Origin: Sinorhizobium chiapasense
Lineage (GTDB): Bacteria; Pseudomonadota; Alphaproteobacteria; Rhizobiales; Rhizobiaceae
Assembly: GCF_036488675.1 (NCBI RefSeq)
Contig: NZ_CP133148.1
Location: 3,122,001-3,186,000 of the forward strand
DNA length: 64,000 nt
Direction: 5' to 3'
A model generated the notes under the pieces. That model was given only the letters and a program-made list of their open reading frames with translations. It did not search any database and was not told the origin of the DNA. Shown piece after piece: positions 53,294 to 64,000 of this stretch (position 1 is the first letter of the stretch; each line of letters opens with the position of its first letter). Position numbers and translations under genes: made by a program.

Positions 53294-54055
53294 TTGCAGC
53301 GCGTAGCGCATACCCAGTTTGAAGTCGTGCGAGGTGATGTCGTCGAAATTCATCGGGCCTTCGTTCACGGTATTGTCGTAGCTTCGGATTCTGCCGGTCT
53401 TGGCATCTCCGAGATCGAGGTAGCTGTAACCGAAATCGATCGCCAGCCGCTCGGTCGCCTGATAGGCGACGCCGGCATGAAGCGCCCAGGCAAAGTTCCA
53501 GGTCGACTCGTCTCCGGCGTAAGAAACGCCCTGGGTCGGCACGTTGACGTCGCGGAACCGTGAAATCGTGTTGCGCGATGCGCCAATGCCCGCGCCGACA
53601 TAGGGCTTTACGCCGTACCAGTCGCCGATATCGACATAGGCGTTGGCCATGAGCAACCATTCCGACTTGGCGCCGTCGTAATCATTCGTCGCATCCCAGA
53701 CGGGACCGCTCGGCTCGGTGTGGCCGTAACGGTCGAGCGCCGAATAGTCGGCCTTGCCGCGGTATTCGACGATACCATCCATGCGCAGCCAGTCGTTGAA
53801 CTGATAACCGACGCCGACGCCTGCAAGCGGTGCACTGTCGAAGCTGCCCTCATCGAGGAACTCGTGAAGCTCGACCGTATCCATCAACGGGTGGTGCATG
53901 TCGCCAAGCCGCTGGTTGCTCATGCCGAGATGGCCGCGCAGATACCAGCCACCAGGCACGATAACCGGCGCAGGATCTTCGACGTAAAGGTCGGCAGCCA
54001 AAGCTGAGGTGCCGCCCAATAACGCGGCAATGAATGCAATCAAAGGTCTCTTCAC
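53291..54055 (-). CDS. Outer-membrane beta-barrel protein (Omp25/Omp31-like)
   Basis: A 254-residue outer-membrane protein: signal peptide (about 1-21, IAFIAALLGGTSALAAD), then GGWYLRGHLGMSN, GVGVGYQFNDWLRMDGIVEYRG, MANAYVDIGDWYGVKPYVGAGIGAS, HAGVAYQATERLAIDFGYSYLDLGD, and the C-terminal beta-signal DFKLGMRYALQ. The GTG at 54055 is chosen as start because the signal peptide begins there. A perfect CtrA box lies 89 bp upstream. The stop codon is the first TAG of a type-2 repeat, so the CDS end is part of a mobile-looking element. Confidence 0.87.
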   Translation of the reverse strand: MKRPLIAFIAALLGGTSALAADLYVEDPAPVIVPGGWYLRGHLGMSNQRLGDMHHPLMDTVELHEFLDEGSFDSAPLAGVGVGYQFNDWLRMDGIVEYRGKADYSALDRYGHTEPSGPVWDATNDYDGAKSEWLLMANAYVDIGDWYGVKPYVGAGIGASRNTISRFRDVNVPTQGVSYAGDESTWNFAWALHAGVAYQATERLAIDFGYSYLDLGDAKTGRIRSYDNTVNEGPMNFDDITSHDFKLGMRYALQ

Positions 54056-54143
54056 AATATGCCCCGCGAATATTCTAAACCGCGCCGCGTTGCCTCGGCC
54101 GGATGCTGCAAACCGTTGTTGCGCCAGAAATCGCATGCCGCGG

Positions 54144-54158
54144 TTAACATCGGATTAA
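54144..54158. promoter_or_regulatory. Full CtrA box upstream of the second outer-membrane protein gene
   Basis: TTAA-CATCGGA-TTAA, exact TTAA-N7-TTAA, 89 bp upstream of the GTG. A further TTAA half (TTTTTTAACG, 54181) follows. Confidence 0.65.
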
Positions 54159-54227
54159 GCATAGAAATTTACTGTGTTTTTTAACGATTGCTGATGTTCA
54201 GCCATGTCCAACCAAGGCGTTGCCGCA

Positions 54228-54255
54228 ACAAAAAAGCCGGCAATCGATGCCGGCC
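54228..54255 (-). terminator. Intrinsic terminator of glmM
   Basis: Minus-strand stem GCCGGCA/TGCCGGC with loop TCGAT, followed by TTTTTTG, 25 bp after the glmM stop. Confidence 0.85.
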
Positions 54256-54279
54256 TTCGATCGCGATAGATGGTCTGCG

Positions 54280-55632
54280 CTAGGCGGCGCTGCGGACGCT
54301 GCCGATCACATTGACAAGTTCGTCGACAATGCGCTCGACCTGGCTGCGGTCATCACCTTCCGCCATGACACGGATCAGCGGTTCTGTTCCGGACGGGCGG
54401 ATCAGCAGGCGGCCATTCGTGGCAAGGCCCGCTTCGGCGTCGGCGATGGCCTGCTGCACGGACGGATGCTCAAGCGGCTTACCCGCCGATACGCGAACAT
54501 TCTTCAGAATCTGCGGCACGGGCTCGAAGCGGTGGCACACTTCGCTGACAGACTTGCCCTGCCGCTTGACGACGGCGAGGATCTGCAGCGCGGCCACCAG
54601 GCCATCGCCGGTCGTCCCGAAATCAGAGAGCACAATGTGGCCCGACTGTTCGCCGCCGACGTTCAGGCCATCCTGGCGCATCTGCTCGACGACATAGCGG
54701 TCGCCGACCTTGGTGCGGTGCAGTCCAATGCCCCTGCCCTTCAGGTAACGCTCAAGCCCGAGATTCGACATCACTGTCGCGGCTATGGCGTCCCCCTTCA
54801 GCATTCCGTCCGTAGCCCAGCTATCTGCGATCACAGCCATGAGTTGGTCGCCATCGACGACGGTTCCGTTTTCGTCGATGATCAGCACCCGGTCCGCATC
54901 GCCGTCGAGTGCGATGCCGATATCGGCCCTGACTTCGTGGACCTTTTTCGACAGGGCAGCCGGATGCGTCGATCCGCATTCGAGATTGATGTTGACGCCG
55001 TTGGGCTCCGTCCCGATCGTCACCACTTCGGCGCCAAGCTCCCAGAGCGCGGACGGCGCAACCTTGTAGGCGGCGCCGTTGGCGCAGTCGATGGCGATCC
55101 TGAGACCCTTTAGCGTGACGTCGCGCGGCAGTGTCCGCTTCGCCTGTTCGATATAACGGTAGATGTCGCCATCGACACGCTTGGCCCGGCCGATATCCTC
55201 GGGCTTGGCAAGCTGGCCAGACATATCCTGGTCGATGAGTTCCTCGATCTTTTCCTCGATGTCGTCGGAAAGCTTGTAGCCATCGGGTCCGAAGAGCTTG
55301 ATGCCGTTATCGCGGAACGGATTGTGCGAGGCCGAGATCATCACGCCGATATCGGCGCGGAGCGAACGCGTCAGCATGGCGACGCCCGGCGTCGGGATCG
55401 GTCCAAGCAGGAAGACGTCGAGTCCGGCGGCTGTGAAGCCGGCGACCATCGCGTTTTCGAGCATATAACCGGAAAGGCGCGTGTCCTTGCCGATCACCAC
55501 ACGGTGGCGGTGCGCTCCATTACGGAAGATCGTTCCGACGGCGATGCCGACACGCATGGCGAGGTCTGGCGTCATCGGGAAAATATTGGACTGGCCGCGA
55601 ATGCCGTCAGTGCCGAAATATTTGCGCTTCAT
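54280..55632 (-). CDS. glmM: Phosphoglucosamine mutase
   Basis: Interconverts glucosamine-6- and -1-phosphate for UDP-GlcNAc, feeding peptidoglycan and lipopolysaccharide. The 450-residue length is typical. Phosphoserine S102 is in [13 protein letters not shown]; metal-binding Asp triad DGDADR (about 243); sugar-binding GGEQSGH (about 328); phosphate-binding [12 protein letters not shown] near the C-terminus. Start ATG at 55632 gives canonical [13 protein letters not shown]. It follows ftsH on the same strand across a 440-bp repeat-containing gap, so it probably has its own promoter. Confidence 0.97.
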   Translation of the reverse strand: MKRKYFGTDGIRGQSNIFPMTPDLAMRVGIAVGTIFRNGAHRHRVVIGKDTRLSGYMLENAMVAGFTAAGLDVFLLGPIPTPGVAMLTRSLRADIGVMISASHNPFRDNGIKLFGPDGYKLSDDIEEKIEELIDQDMSGQLAKPEDIGRAKRVDGDIYRYIEQAKRTLPRDVTLKGLRIAIDCANGAAYKVAPSALWELGAEVVTIGTEPNGVNINLECGSTHPAALSKKVHEVRADIGIALDGDADRVLIIDENGTVVDGDQLMAVIADSWATDGMLKGDAIAATVMSNLGLERYLKGRGIGLHRTKVGDRYVVEQMRQDGLNVGGEQSGHIVLSDFGTTGDGLVAALQILAVVKRQGKSVSEVCHRFEPVPQILKNVRVSAGKPLEHPSVQQAIADAEAGLATNGRLLIRPSGTEPLIRVMAEGDDRSQVERIVDELVNVIGSVRSAA

Positions 55633-55743
55633 AAGAACTCCATGGTCCTGCTTCGGCAGGATCGTCTTTACCGGCCGCGTCTGTCTGCGTGTTCCGCGAT
55701 TGGATTTCATATCGCCGGACCTCGTATCCAGAGTTTGACGCCC

Positions 55744-55848
55744 CACAGCGCCGCGCGTCCAATCGGACGCGCTAAGGTCGCTGTAGCACTTTGAACTGCT
55801 GCATGATTTTGTCCTTAAATCGATTCCGATTTAAGGAATCATGCAGTA
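55744..55848. repeat. Type-1 palindromic intergenic repeat (RIME-like)
   Basis: Canonical copy between ftsH and glmM: CACAGCGCCGCGCGTCC/GGACGCG hairpin, CGCTGTAGCACTTTGAA, and CTGCATGATTTTG-CCTTAAATCG...CGATTTAAGG-CATGCAG. The rest of the 55633-56072 gap holds no recognisable gene. Confidence 0.87.
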
Positions 55849-56013
55849 GCGGCACCCTCTATTGCTGCAGCCTGCTCGCGTCTAGCGCAGAGCTCAGGCA
55901 GGGTTGAATCATCTTTGGCATAAAACCGCAGCAAACGGCAGCAATCCTATCATCAGAAATCATTACATCGCGTTACCAAGTGCGCGAAAGATATTCTGGA
56001 TGAACACACCCAA

Positions 56014-56046
56014 CAAAAAGCCGCCGCTCCTTCCGGCGCGGCGGCC
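56014..56046 (-). terminator. Intrinsic terminator of ftsH
   Basis: Minus-strand stem GCCGCCGC/GCGGCGGC followed by TTTTTG, about 27 bp past the ftsH stop. Confidence 0.85.
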
Positions 56047-56072
56047 TTCTGATTTCATTTTTCCGACGAGTC

Positions 56073-58010
<1,938 letters not shown>

Positions 58011-58067
58011 CGAACTCCCCGGAACCTGTCGCAGCCCGGACATTTCGCCGAGCTACAGTCTTGTTCC

Positions 58068-59447
58068 TTAACATAAGGTTCTGGCGTCGCCTTGCCAAGG
58101 CAAACCGCCAAGTCCCTCTCCATTTCTGTCAAAAACATCGTGTACCGGCGGAGCGGGGTAACGTTCGCGCCCGAACAACAACGCGAGCGCATCCGCCATA
58201 GTCCGGTCAAAACCGGGCAAAAAGGTGTCGTAAAGGGCGATGCGGCATTCGACTTTCGCGCGGATCGAGCCGACGACGTCGGCTTGCGCCGGAGCAATAT
58301 GTGGCGCGGCCCGCACGGCTCGTTTGGCGACGCCTGGGGGCAGACCTGAATCAATAAGCCTTTGATCCCATTGATTATCTTTCTGTGAGGCAGTCACAGC
58401 CACCGGGTGCTGTCCGCCATTCGTTACATTGAAGCGCCCGTCCCAAACGCTCGTCTCGCCGGGATCGACAACAAGAGCGGACAGGCCGCGCGCCTCACGG
58501 TAGAGGTAGAGACCATTTGGACGCCTGTCGTAGACGACACCTCCCGCCGTCATTCGTCCCGGCGCGCCGGTTTGCAGAAAGCCGGATATGCGCTCGATCG
58601 TCGCATGCCCCGGCAAATGATTGCGGCCGCCGAGGACTGCGGCGACGGACAGAAGCGCGCGGCGCCAGTCGGCGTCGCTCGTGTTTCCCGCCTGGGCCGC
58701 CGCAACCTCAGCCACGAGGGTCTCGTGCACCCGCACATGGGTCTCGATCAAGGCGGCTGCCCGCGCCGATGACGCGGCCCTTTGCGCCGCGCTCCACGGG
58801 GCTACGGGTGCCTCTTCCGAGGCCTTGAGTTCGGAACGCACACGAACACGCTCGAACAGCGGATTGGCGTTGCTCGGATCGTCGAACCACTCGACACCCC
58901 GCGCGCTCAGGAATGCCCGTATGTCGGCGCGGCTCAGGCCAAGGAATGGTCGCAACACCCAGACGCGGTGCCCGTAAAACATGGTGCTCGCCATGCCGGC
59001 GCCGCCCGGTCCCTCCCCCTCGCCGCGCGCACCGCGCATCGCGATCGTCTCGCGCTGATCGTCTCGCGTATGCCCGGTGGCGACGCAATCGGCGCCGAGG
59101 GCGGCGGCGGCATCCGCCAACAGTTCATAGCGTTTCTGGCGCGCGGCTGCCTGGATGCCCGTTCGTGGCTTGTCGCCTTCCCAGCGGCGGACAAGGTGGG
59201 GGATACCTCGTTCGGCACAGAACGCCGCCACGGCTGCCGCTTCACCTGCAGATTCCGGTCTCAAGGCATGATCGATCGTGCAGGCGGCGAGCGAGAAGCC
59301 TTCGCGATCTCTGTTTCCGATCGCGGAGTGGAGAGCAAGAAGAAGCCCCTTGGAGTCGCTGCCTCCGGAGACGGCCGCGAGAATCCGGCAGGGTTTGGCG
59401 AAGGAACGCAGGAGATGTCTGGCCGCGGCGACAACGGCTTCGGGCAC
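58068..59447 (-). CDS. tilS: tRNA(Ile)-lysidine synthetase
   Basis: Modifies C34 of tRNA-Ile(CAU) to lysidine. The PP-loop SGGSDSKG (about residues 27-34) and GHTRDDQRETIAMR are TilS signatures, followed by the C-terminal substrate domains. About 459 residues from the GTG at 59447, which has GAGG 8 bp upstream; a TTG at 59468 would overlap the cpoB stop and add seven residues, and is the alternative. It lies directly after cpoB and before ftsH (57 bp gap). Confidence 0.92.
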   Translation of the reverse strand: MPEAVVAAARHLLRSFAKPCRILAAVSGGSDSKGLLLALHSAIGNRDREGFSLAACTIDHALRPESAGEAAAVAAFCAERGIPHLVRRWEGDKPRTGIQAAARQKRYELLADAAAALGADCVATGHTRDDQRETIAMRGARGEGEGPGGAGMASTMFYGHRVWVLRPFLGLSRADIRAFLSARGVEWFDDPSNANPLFERVRVRSELKASEEAPVAPWSAAQRAASSARAAALIETHVRVHETLVAEVAAAQAGNTSDADWRRALLSVAAVLGGRNHLPGHATIERISGFLQTGAPGRMTAGGVVYDRRPNGLYLYREARGLSALVVDPGETSVWDGRFNVTNGGQHPVAVTASQKDNQWDQRLIDSGLPPGVAKRAVRAAPHIAPAQADVVGSIRAKVECRIALYDTFLPGFDRTMADALALLFGRERYPAPPVHDVFDRNGEGLGGLPWQGDARTLC

Positions 59448-59457
59448 GCGGGGCGCC

Positions 59458-60495
59458 TCAGCAGCCAAAGCGGCTCTGCTCGCTCGACACCTTTGCCTTC
59501 ACGGCGGGCGAAGCCTTGGGGTAGCGCTTGTTCACCTCGCGTAGCGTGGCGCAGGCGGTTTCCTTGTTGTCGAGAGCGCCGAGAGACATGCCAAGCTTCA
59601 GGAGCATCTCGGGCGCCTTGGGCGATTTGCCGTGAGCCTGATGCGCGTTCAGAAAAGTCTTCGCTGCGTCGCTGTACTTGCCTTGCGAATACTGGGCCTC
59701 ACCCATCCAGAAACTGGCGTCGGCCGCCTTGTCGCCGTTGGGAAAGACGTCGAGATAGTCCCGGAACTCCTGTTCCGCCACGGCGTAATCGCCGGAAAGC
59801 ACGTGCCCGTAAGCGGACTGGTAGAGATCGCCCGGATTGTCGAGAGAAGCGGTTTGCTGCTCGGTGCCGGGATTGGCGTTGATACCCGCATCGCCACCGG
59901 CGGAGTTGGCCGTCCCGGTGTCCACCCCGGGGGGCGTGGCGTTGGCGCCAGGCTGGGCATCAGCGGTCGCCGATACCGGATTGCCGCTCTCGTCGAAAAT
60001 GATCTGCCCCAACGTCGTCGGCGGCGCAGCACCGGTCGAGCCGGGATTGGCGCCTGTTGCCGCCATATCGTTGCCGCCGGCAGAAGGCGCCACCGGGGGC
60101 TGGCTATCCGTCACCCCCGGGGTGACGGACGCCTGGTCATTGGATTTCGGCGTTTCGAGTGCGCCGCTCTTCTTCGAAGAGGACTTGCCGTTTTCGAGAT
60201 CCTGGAAGCGGAACTCGTTGTCCTCCTGGAACTTCCGGATCTGTTCCTGCATCTGCAGCAACTGGAAGCTCATTTCCTCGATACGCCCGTTGAGCGAGCG
60301 GATCTCTTCCTCGAGTTGACCGATCCGTCCGAGGTCGGCCGACTGCACCTTCACCACCGGCAAGTTTTGTTTGCTGGCGGCATCGGTATGGGTCGCGCGG
60401 GCGAAGAGCCCGGAAAGTGGCATGGCATTTGCCGCTGGCCCGAGACCCGAGAGGGCCACAAGACCAATCAGTCCTGCCACGACAAATTTCTTCAT
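59458..60495 (-). CDS. cpoB: Tol-Pal system coordinator CpoB (YbgF)
   Basis: A 345-residue periplasmic protein: signal peptide (about 1-24), trimerising coiled coil (about 48-95, RIGQLEEEIRSLNGRIEEMSFQLLQMQEQIRKFQ), a long Gly/Pro/Asn-rich linker (about 110-215), and C-terminal TPR repeats (about 220-345, DLYQSAYGHVLSGDYAVAEQEF, ASFWMGEAQYSQGKY). CpoB links Tol-Pal to septal peptidoglycan synthesis. Start ATG at 60495. It follows pal by about 197 bp with a terminator between, so it may have its own promoter. Confidence 0.92.
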   Translation of the reverse strand: MKKFVVAGLIGLVALSGLGPAANAMPLSGLFARATHTDAASKQNLPVVKVQSADLGRIGQLEEEIRSLNGRIEEMSFQLLQMQEQIRKFQEDNEFRFQDLENGKSSSKKSGALETPKSNDQASVTPGVTDSQPPVAPSAGGNDMAATGANPGSTGAAPPTTLGQIIFDESGNPVSATADAQPGANATPPGVDTGTANSAGGDAGINANPGTEQQTASLDNPGDLYQSAYGHVLSGDYAVAEQEFRDYLDVFPNGDKAADASFWMGEAQYSQGKYSDAAKTFLNAHQAHGKSPKAPEMLLKLGMSLGALDNKETACATLREVNKRYPKASPAVKAKVSSEQSRFGC

Positions 60496-60636
60496 TTCAT
60501 TTGTCCTGTTCGAATACCGATTACTCCCACCTCTGCGATCGCGGTCCGCGATACTGTCGCCGATTCTAAAGGTGAGTGCCGCACAGTTTTCCAATCGCTG
60601 TGAAAAAGCAACGGAGTTCGGCTAAAGTGTGGTAAA

Positions 60637-60663
60637 AAAGAAAAGGCGGCCCGTGGCCGCCCC
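60637..60663 (-). terminator. Intrinsic terminator of pal
   Basis: Minus-strand stem GGCGGCC/GGCCGCC with loop ACG, followed by TTTTCTTTTTT, about 35 bp after the pal stop. Confidence 0.8.
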
Positions 60664-60692
60664 TTCAAACCTCCACTTCAGTGGCGGGACGA

Positions 60693-61223
60693 TCACATGC
60701 CGGCGCCGCCGAGAACGGTAACGGCGCGGCGGTTCTGCGACCAGCAGGAGATGTCGTCGCAGACAGCAACCGGCTTTTCCTTGCCGTAGGAAATCGTGCG
60801 CATGCGGTTCGCTGGAACGCCCTGGCTGGCGAGAAAGTCGCGGGTGGCGGCGGCACGGCGGGCGCCAAGCGCCAGGTTGTACTCGCGGGTGCCGCGCTCG
60901 TCGGCGTGGCCTTCGATGGTGATCGCGTAGTTCGGGTATTTCGCCAGCCACTGCGCCTGACGGGCGAGCGTCGCCTGGGCATCGGCGCGGATGGAGCTGG
61001 AGTCCGTATCGAAGAAGATGCGGTCGCCGACGTTGACGGTGAAGTCCTGCTGCGAGCCCGGCGTTGCAGCACCTGCGCCAAGACCGAGCCCGGCCGCATC
61101 ATTCGGCATATTCTTTTTCGAAGCGCAGCCGGCAAGGGCGAGCGTCATGACGAGAGCGATCATGACCGGATTGCGGGCGATATTCTGCATGCGGCTCGCG
61201 GCCGGGGTGTCAATTCGGCTCAT
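60693..61223 (-). CDS. pal: Peptidoglycan-associated lipoprotein Pal
   Basis: Outer-membrane lipoprotein of the Tol-Pal complex. The 176-residue protein has a lipobox LALAGC (Cys about 33), then an OmpA-like peptidoglycan-binding domain (about 65-172: RIFFDTDSSSIRADAQATL, ITIEGHADERGTREYNLALGARRA, RMRTISYGKEKPVAVC). AAGGAGAC precedes the ATG at 61223. An in-frame extension is open but unlikely. A TTAACCAT site lies 80 bp upstream on the minus strand. Confidence 0.96.
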   Translation of the reverse strand: MSRIDTPAASRMQNIARNPVMIALVMTLALAGCASKKNMPNDAAGLGLGAGAATPGSQQDFTVNVGDRIFFDTDSSSIRADAQATLARQAQWLAKYPNYAITIEGHADERGTREYNLALGARRAAATRDFLASQGVPANRMRTISYGKEKPVAVCDDISCWSQNRRAVTVLGGAGM

Positions 61224-61302
61224 GGGCCGGGTCTCCTTGAGAAGTGTCTGATTCACGGTTGCCAGACTGTAACCGGAAGCGGTTAATTGCTTTTCAACTG
61301 AT

Positions 61303-61311
61303 ATGGTTAAC
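61303..61311 (-). promoter_or_regulatory. CtrA-type half-site upstream of pal
   Basis: Minus strand GTTAACCAT, the core reported for S. meliloti CtrA sites, 80 bp before the pal ATG. A second TTAA lies about 20 bp downstream at non-standard spacing. Confidence 0.4.
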
Positions 61312-61478
61312 AAATCGATAATTTGCGTGCGGCGCCTGCTAGACCAGCACTTTGCGGCGAGAAAGCGGCACATCGGCCACATTTCCCGCCGCTTCTGTGG
61401 ACACCCGATCACGATGATCTTGGATCGATCGCAAATGTGATCGGTCTGATACACGCTGCCCGGGCGGCACAGCGGGCC

Positions 61479-61559
61479 TACAGCGCCGCGCGTCTTGTCA
61501 GACGCGCAAAGGGACGCTGCAGGACTTAAATCGGCTACGATTTAAGGAAACATGCAGTA
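61479..61559. repeat. Type-1 palindromic repeat, internally deleted
   Basis: Has the first hairpin (GCGCGTC/GACGCGC) and the 3' half (ACTTAAATCG...CGATTTAAGGAAACATGCAG) but lacks the GTAGCACTTTGAA-CTGCATG middle, a deletion of about 25 bp. Confidence 0.8.
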
Positions 61560-61588
61560 GGCCACGACATGCACAAAAACAAAGGCAT

Positions 61589-61627
61589 GAAGCGCGCCGC
61601 ATGATCCGTCAGATTGCGGCGCGCTTC
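61589..61627 (-). terminator. Large hairpin, probable terminator of tolB
   Basis: 12-bp perfect stem GAAGCGCGCCGC/GCGGCGCGCTTC with a 15-nt loop; on the minus strand, a T-rich run (TTTGTTTTTG) follows after about 6 nt. It is 58 bp after the tolB stop. Confidence 0.65.
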
Positions 61628-61684
61628 AGCAAGTTGAGACGCGGGATGCGGACGGAGAACCGCCCACGTTTCTCCTCGTCCGCT

Positions 61685-62995
61685 CTATTCCATCAAAGGC
61701 GACCAGGCCGGGTCGGATGCAAAGCCTTGTGTCTGAACCGGCTGCTCGTTGTAACCCGTGAGGTCGATCGAATAGAGCTGCGGGCCTCCGGCACCGGCGT
61801 TCTGGCGGAAGAACATCAGCACGCGGCCGTTCGGTGCCCAGGTCGGGCCCTCGTTGTGGAAGCCGGTTGTGAGGATGCGCTCGCCCGAGCCGTCCGGCTT
61901 CATGACGCCGATCGAGAACTTGCCGCCCGACTGCTTGGTGAAGGCGATGAGATCGCCGCGCGGAGACCAGACGGGCGTCGAATAGGAACCGTCACCGAAG
62001 GAAATGCGTGTCTGGCCCGAACCGTCGGCGCCCATGACGTAAAGTTGCTGCTTGCCGCCGCGGTCGCTTTCGAAAACGATCCTGCTGCCGTCCGGCGAAT
62101 AGGACGGCGACGTGTCGATCGCTGCGGTGTTGGTCAGCCGCGTCGTGGTGCGCGAGCGCAGGTCCATCGTATAGATATTCGCGTTGCCTTCCTGCTGCAG
62201 GCTCATGATCACCCGCTGGCCGTCCGGCGAAAACCGCGGCGCGAAGGTCATGCCCGGGAAGTTGCCGACCACCTCGCGCTGCCCGGTTTCGAGCTGCAGC
62301 AGGTAGACGCGCGGCTGCTGGTTCTCGAACGACATGTAGGTGATTTCCTGACGGTTCGGCGAGAAGCGCGGCGTCAGCACGATGTCGTTTGAATTGGTGA
62401 GTGCGCGGGCGTTGGCGCCATCCTGATCCATGATCGCGAGCTGGCGTTTGCGCGCCGTCTTCGGGCCGCTTTCGGCGACATAGACGATGCGGGTGTCGAA
62501 ATAACCCTTTTCGCCGGTGATCCGCTCATAAATCGCATCGGCGATGATGTGGGCGACGCGGCGCCAGTTTTCCGGCTGCGTGTAGAATTGCTGTCCGAGC
62601 ATCTGCTGGCCGGCAAAAGTATCCCACAGACGGAATTCGGCTTTCAGCCTGCCATCGCCTTCCTGCGTCACGCGTCCTGTGACGAGTGCCTGGGCATTGA
62701 TGACCTTCCAGTCCTCAAATCGCGGGGTAGCGTCGGGATTGGAAATCTTTTCGATGAAGGCGCCCTTGTCGATCGGCGCGAAAAGGCCGGAGCGCTTGAG
62801 ATCGGCAGCGACAACGTCGGAAATCTTCTGACCGAGTTCTCCCTGCAGGAAGTCGGTGATCGCTACCGGAAGCGGCTCGACATTGCCCTTGTTGATGTTG
62901 ATCTCGACGAGTGCGTTTGCCGGCGAGGCAATGAGCCCACAGCCTGCGAACATCACCATCAGAAGGCGGAAAAAGTTGCGTCTCAGCATTTCCAT
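61685..62995 (-). CDS. tolB: Tol-Pal system protein TolB
   Basis: A 436-residue periplasmic protein: signal peptide (about 1-30), N-terminal TolB_N domain (about 35-165, [31 protein letters not shown]) and a six-bladed propeller with repeated PD40 motifs ([60 protein letters not shown]). It binds Pal and TolA to coordinate outer-membrane constriction. Start ATG at 62995 (MEMLRRNFF) behind GAAAGG; a second ATG two codons later is possible. It lies 81 bp after tolA. Confidence 0.96.
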   Translation of the reverse strand: MEMLRRNFFRLLMVMFAGCGLIASPANALVEININKGNVEPLPVAITDFLQGELGQKISDVVAADLKRSGLFAPIDKGAFIEKISNPDATPRFEDWKVINAQALVTGRVTQEGDGRLKAEFRLWDTFAGQQMLGQQFYTQPENWRRVAHIIADAIYERITGEKGYFDTRIVYVAESGPKTARKRQLAIMDQDGANARALTNSNDIVLTPRFSPNRQEITYMSFENQQPRVYLLQLETGQREVVGNFPGMTFAPRFSPDGQRVIMSLQQEGNANIYTMDLRSRTTTRLTNTAAIDTSPSYSPDGSRIVFESDRGGKQQLYVMGADGSGQTRISFGDGSYSTPVWSPRGDLIAFTKQSGGKFSIGVMKPDGSGERILTTGFHNEGPTWAPNGRVLMFFRQNAGAGGPQLYSIDLTGYNEQPVQTQGFASDPAWSPLME

Positions 62996-63076
62996 AAAGC
63001 CTTTCAGCCTCTCATTCTTGTGGGCGGGACGAGGAAAGTGCGCGCGGTTTTCCGCCACATCCCCGTCCCAGCCGAT

Positions 63077-64000
63077 TTAGAGCATCGAGCTGGGATCGAA
63101 ATTGACGACCACCTCGCTCCAGGAATCATACTTGTCGGCCGGCAATCCCTTGAAGGGTGCGGATTTGAGGATGGCGCGGCGAGCGCCGCCCATGAGCGCC
63201 CGGCGCGCCGCATCGGAGCCGCCGCTCGCTTCCACTTCAGGCTCGCCGATCAACTCGCCGTTCGGGTCGAGCCGCATCGTCACCTTGATGCGGACGTCCG
63301 CCGCGTCGGCCATGCCGGGAATGATCGACCAGTTGTTCTGGATCTGGCCGCGAAGCGCGTCCATTTCGCTCTGCGAAAGCGTGTTGCCGCTGGTCGTCTT
63401 CTTGCCGCCGAGAGCCGCCTCTTCAGTCGAGCGTTTCGCGCCGCCGCCGGACGATTCCTGTTTGTTGAGCAGCGCCGCGATCTCGTCGGCATTGAAGTCG
63501 CTCTCCTTCTGGGAGGCCGCCTTCTTCTGCTCCTTCTTGGTCTCTTCCTTCTTGCGCTCCGGCGTCTTGGCGGTCTGCGCAGGCTTTTCGACCCTAGGCT
63601 TGGCCATCGGCGTCGGCACCTTGTCGGGCAGCGCCTCGGCTTCCGGATTCTCGGCCGGCTGCTCCTCGGCCGGCGCGGGCTCCGGTTTGGTCTCGGGCTT
63701 TACCTCCTGCTTCGGCTCGGGCAGTGTCGCAACTTCCGTCGCGGGCTCGGAGGCCGGCTCGGGTTCCTCGACCTTCTCTATCTCTTCCTTCACAGGATCC
63801 GGTGTCGGCGGCGCCTTCTCGGTCTTCTCCGGAGCGGCGGCCGATTCATTCTGGACCGGCTTGGTGTCGGGCGTGGGCGGCGTCTTCAGATCCACGTCGT
63901 TGTCGCCGATATTCTCGGCGTTCTCGACCGGCGTCGGCTTCTTGGTCGGAACCGGGGACGCCTTCTCCTTCGCGGGAGCCTTCTTGTCACCCTGCTGGAT
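63077..64000 (-). CDS. tolA: Tol-Pal system protein TolA, C-terminal part
   Basis: The frame is open to the right edge, so the N-terminal part including the transmembrane anchor is missing. The visible 307 codons are a long Pro/Glu/Lys/Ala-rich helical-type stalk (to about visible residue 200), then the C-terminal domain beginning near SGNTLSQSEMDALRGQIQNNWSI and ending LKSAPFKGLPADKYDSWSEVVVNFDPSSML. That domain contacts Pal/TolB and, in other bacteria, CpoB. TolA energises the system through TolQR. The gene continues beyond the window, presumably after tolQR. Confidence 0.9.
   Translation of the reverse strand: MQQGDKKAPAKEKASPVPTKKPTPVENAENIGDNDVDLKTPPTPDTKPVQNESAAAPEKTEKAPPTPDPVKEEIEKVEEPEPASEPATEVATLPEPKQEVKPETKPEPAPAEEQPAENPEAEALPDKVPTPMAKPRVEKPAQTAKTPERKKEETKKEQKKAASQKESDFNADEIAALLNKQESSGGGAKRSTEEAALGGKKTTSGNTLSQSEMDALRGQIQNNWSIIPGMADAADVRIKVTMRLDPNGELIGEPEVEASGGSDAARRALMGGARRAILKSAPFKGLPADKYDSWSEVVVNFDPSSML

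Overview
The window is a stretch of rhizobial chromosome, most likely Sinorhizobium/Ensifer. The pointers are: cobS and cobT proteins that look almost identical to the classical aerobic cobalamin enzymes; a CtrA/SciP/ChpT cell-cycle set; RpoH of the alphaproteobacterial type; high GC; and a dozen copies of the roughly 105-bp nested palindromes (RIME-like elements) typical of Sinorhizobium intergenic regions. No prophage, transposase or CRISPR array is visible. Most of the window is core genome, and species cannot be fixed from sequence reading alone.

Layout. 1-9 kb: the end of a queuosine-precursor-type transporter, a phytase-like esterase, cobT and cobS (cobalt insertion), a J-domain protein divergent from bolA, and a CorC-like membrane protein overlapping aroB and aroK (shikimate pathway). 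9-13.8 kb: a 49-codon membrane ORF translationally coupled to xerD, then accA, an L,D-transpeptidase lipoprotein, tusA and a small methyltransferase-like membrane protein. 13.8-20.2 kb: a His-rich CobW GTPase, a D,D-carboxypeptidase, an M20 amidohydrolase with an Lrp regulator, and an alcohol dehydrogenase divergent from an AraC regulator. 20.4-26.4 kb: a kinase/aminotransferase fusion behind a HutC-type repressor, divergent from hutF and hutD. 26.4-30.4 kb: a less conserved, repeat-rich segment with two small genes, a candidate sRNA, a membrane protein/acyltransferase pair and tRNA-Met.

30.5-38.3 kb: mnmA, a LuxR-type regulator, and then the cell-cycle neighbourhood: sciP (inhibitor of CtrA), a GNAT protein, fliJ, ctrA, a stand-alone receiver, chpT (phosphorelay to CtrA) and eipA. 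38.4-48 kb: a coiled-coil membrane protein, an RNA methyltransferase, a DUF6476-like protein, rluD, rpoH, a large low-complexity membrane protein, purA and an EamA transporter. 48-51.3 kb: serC and serA with a structured serC leader. 51.3-54.3 kb: two outer-membrane beta-barrel genes and a secreted unknown. 54.3-64 kb: glmM, ftsH, tilS, cpoB, pal, tolB and the C-terminal part of tolA, the standard alphaproteobacterial tol-pal/ftsH/glmM order.

The most coherent signal is a local CtrA circuit. Sites of the form TTAA-N7-TTAA lie upstream of both outer-membrane protein genes, and near-matches lie before eipA/chpT, sciP, ctrA and pal. Five CcrM-type GANTC sites fall within 129 bp upstream of ctrA. 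The most novel-looking segment is 27.1-27.6 kb, where a small membrane protein gene and a candidate terminated sRNA diverge from a perfect 8-bp inverted repeat.
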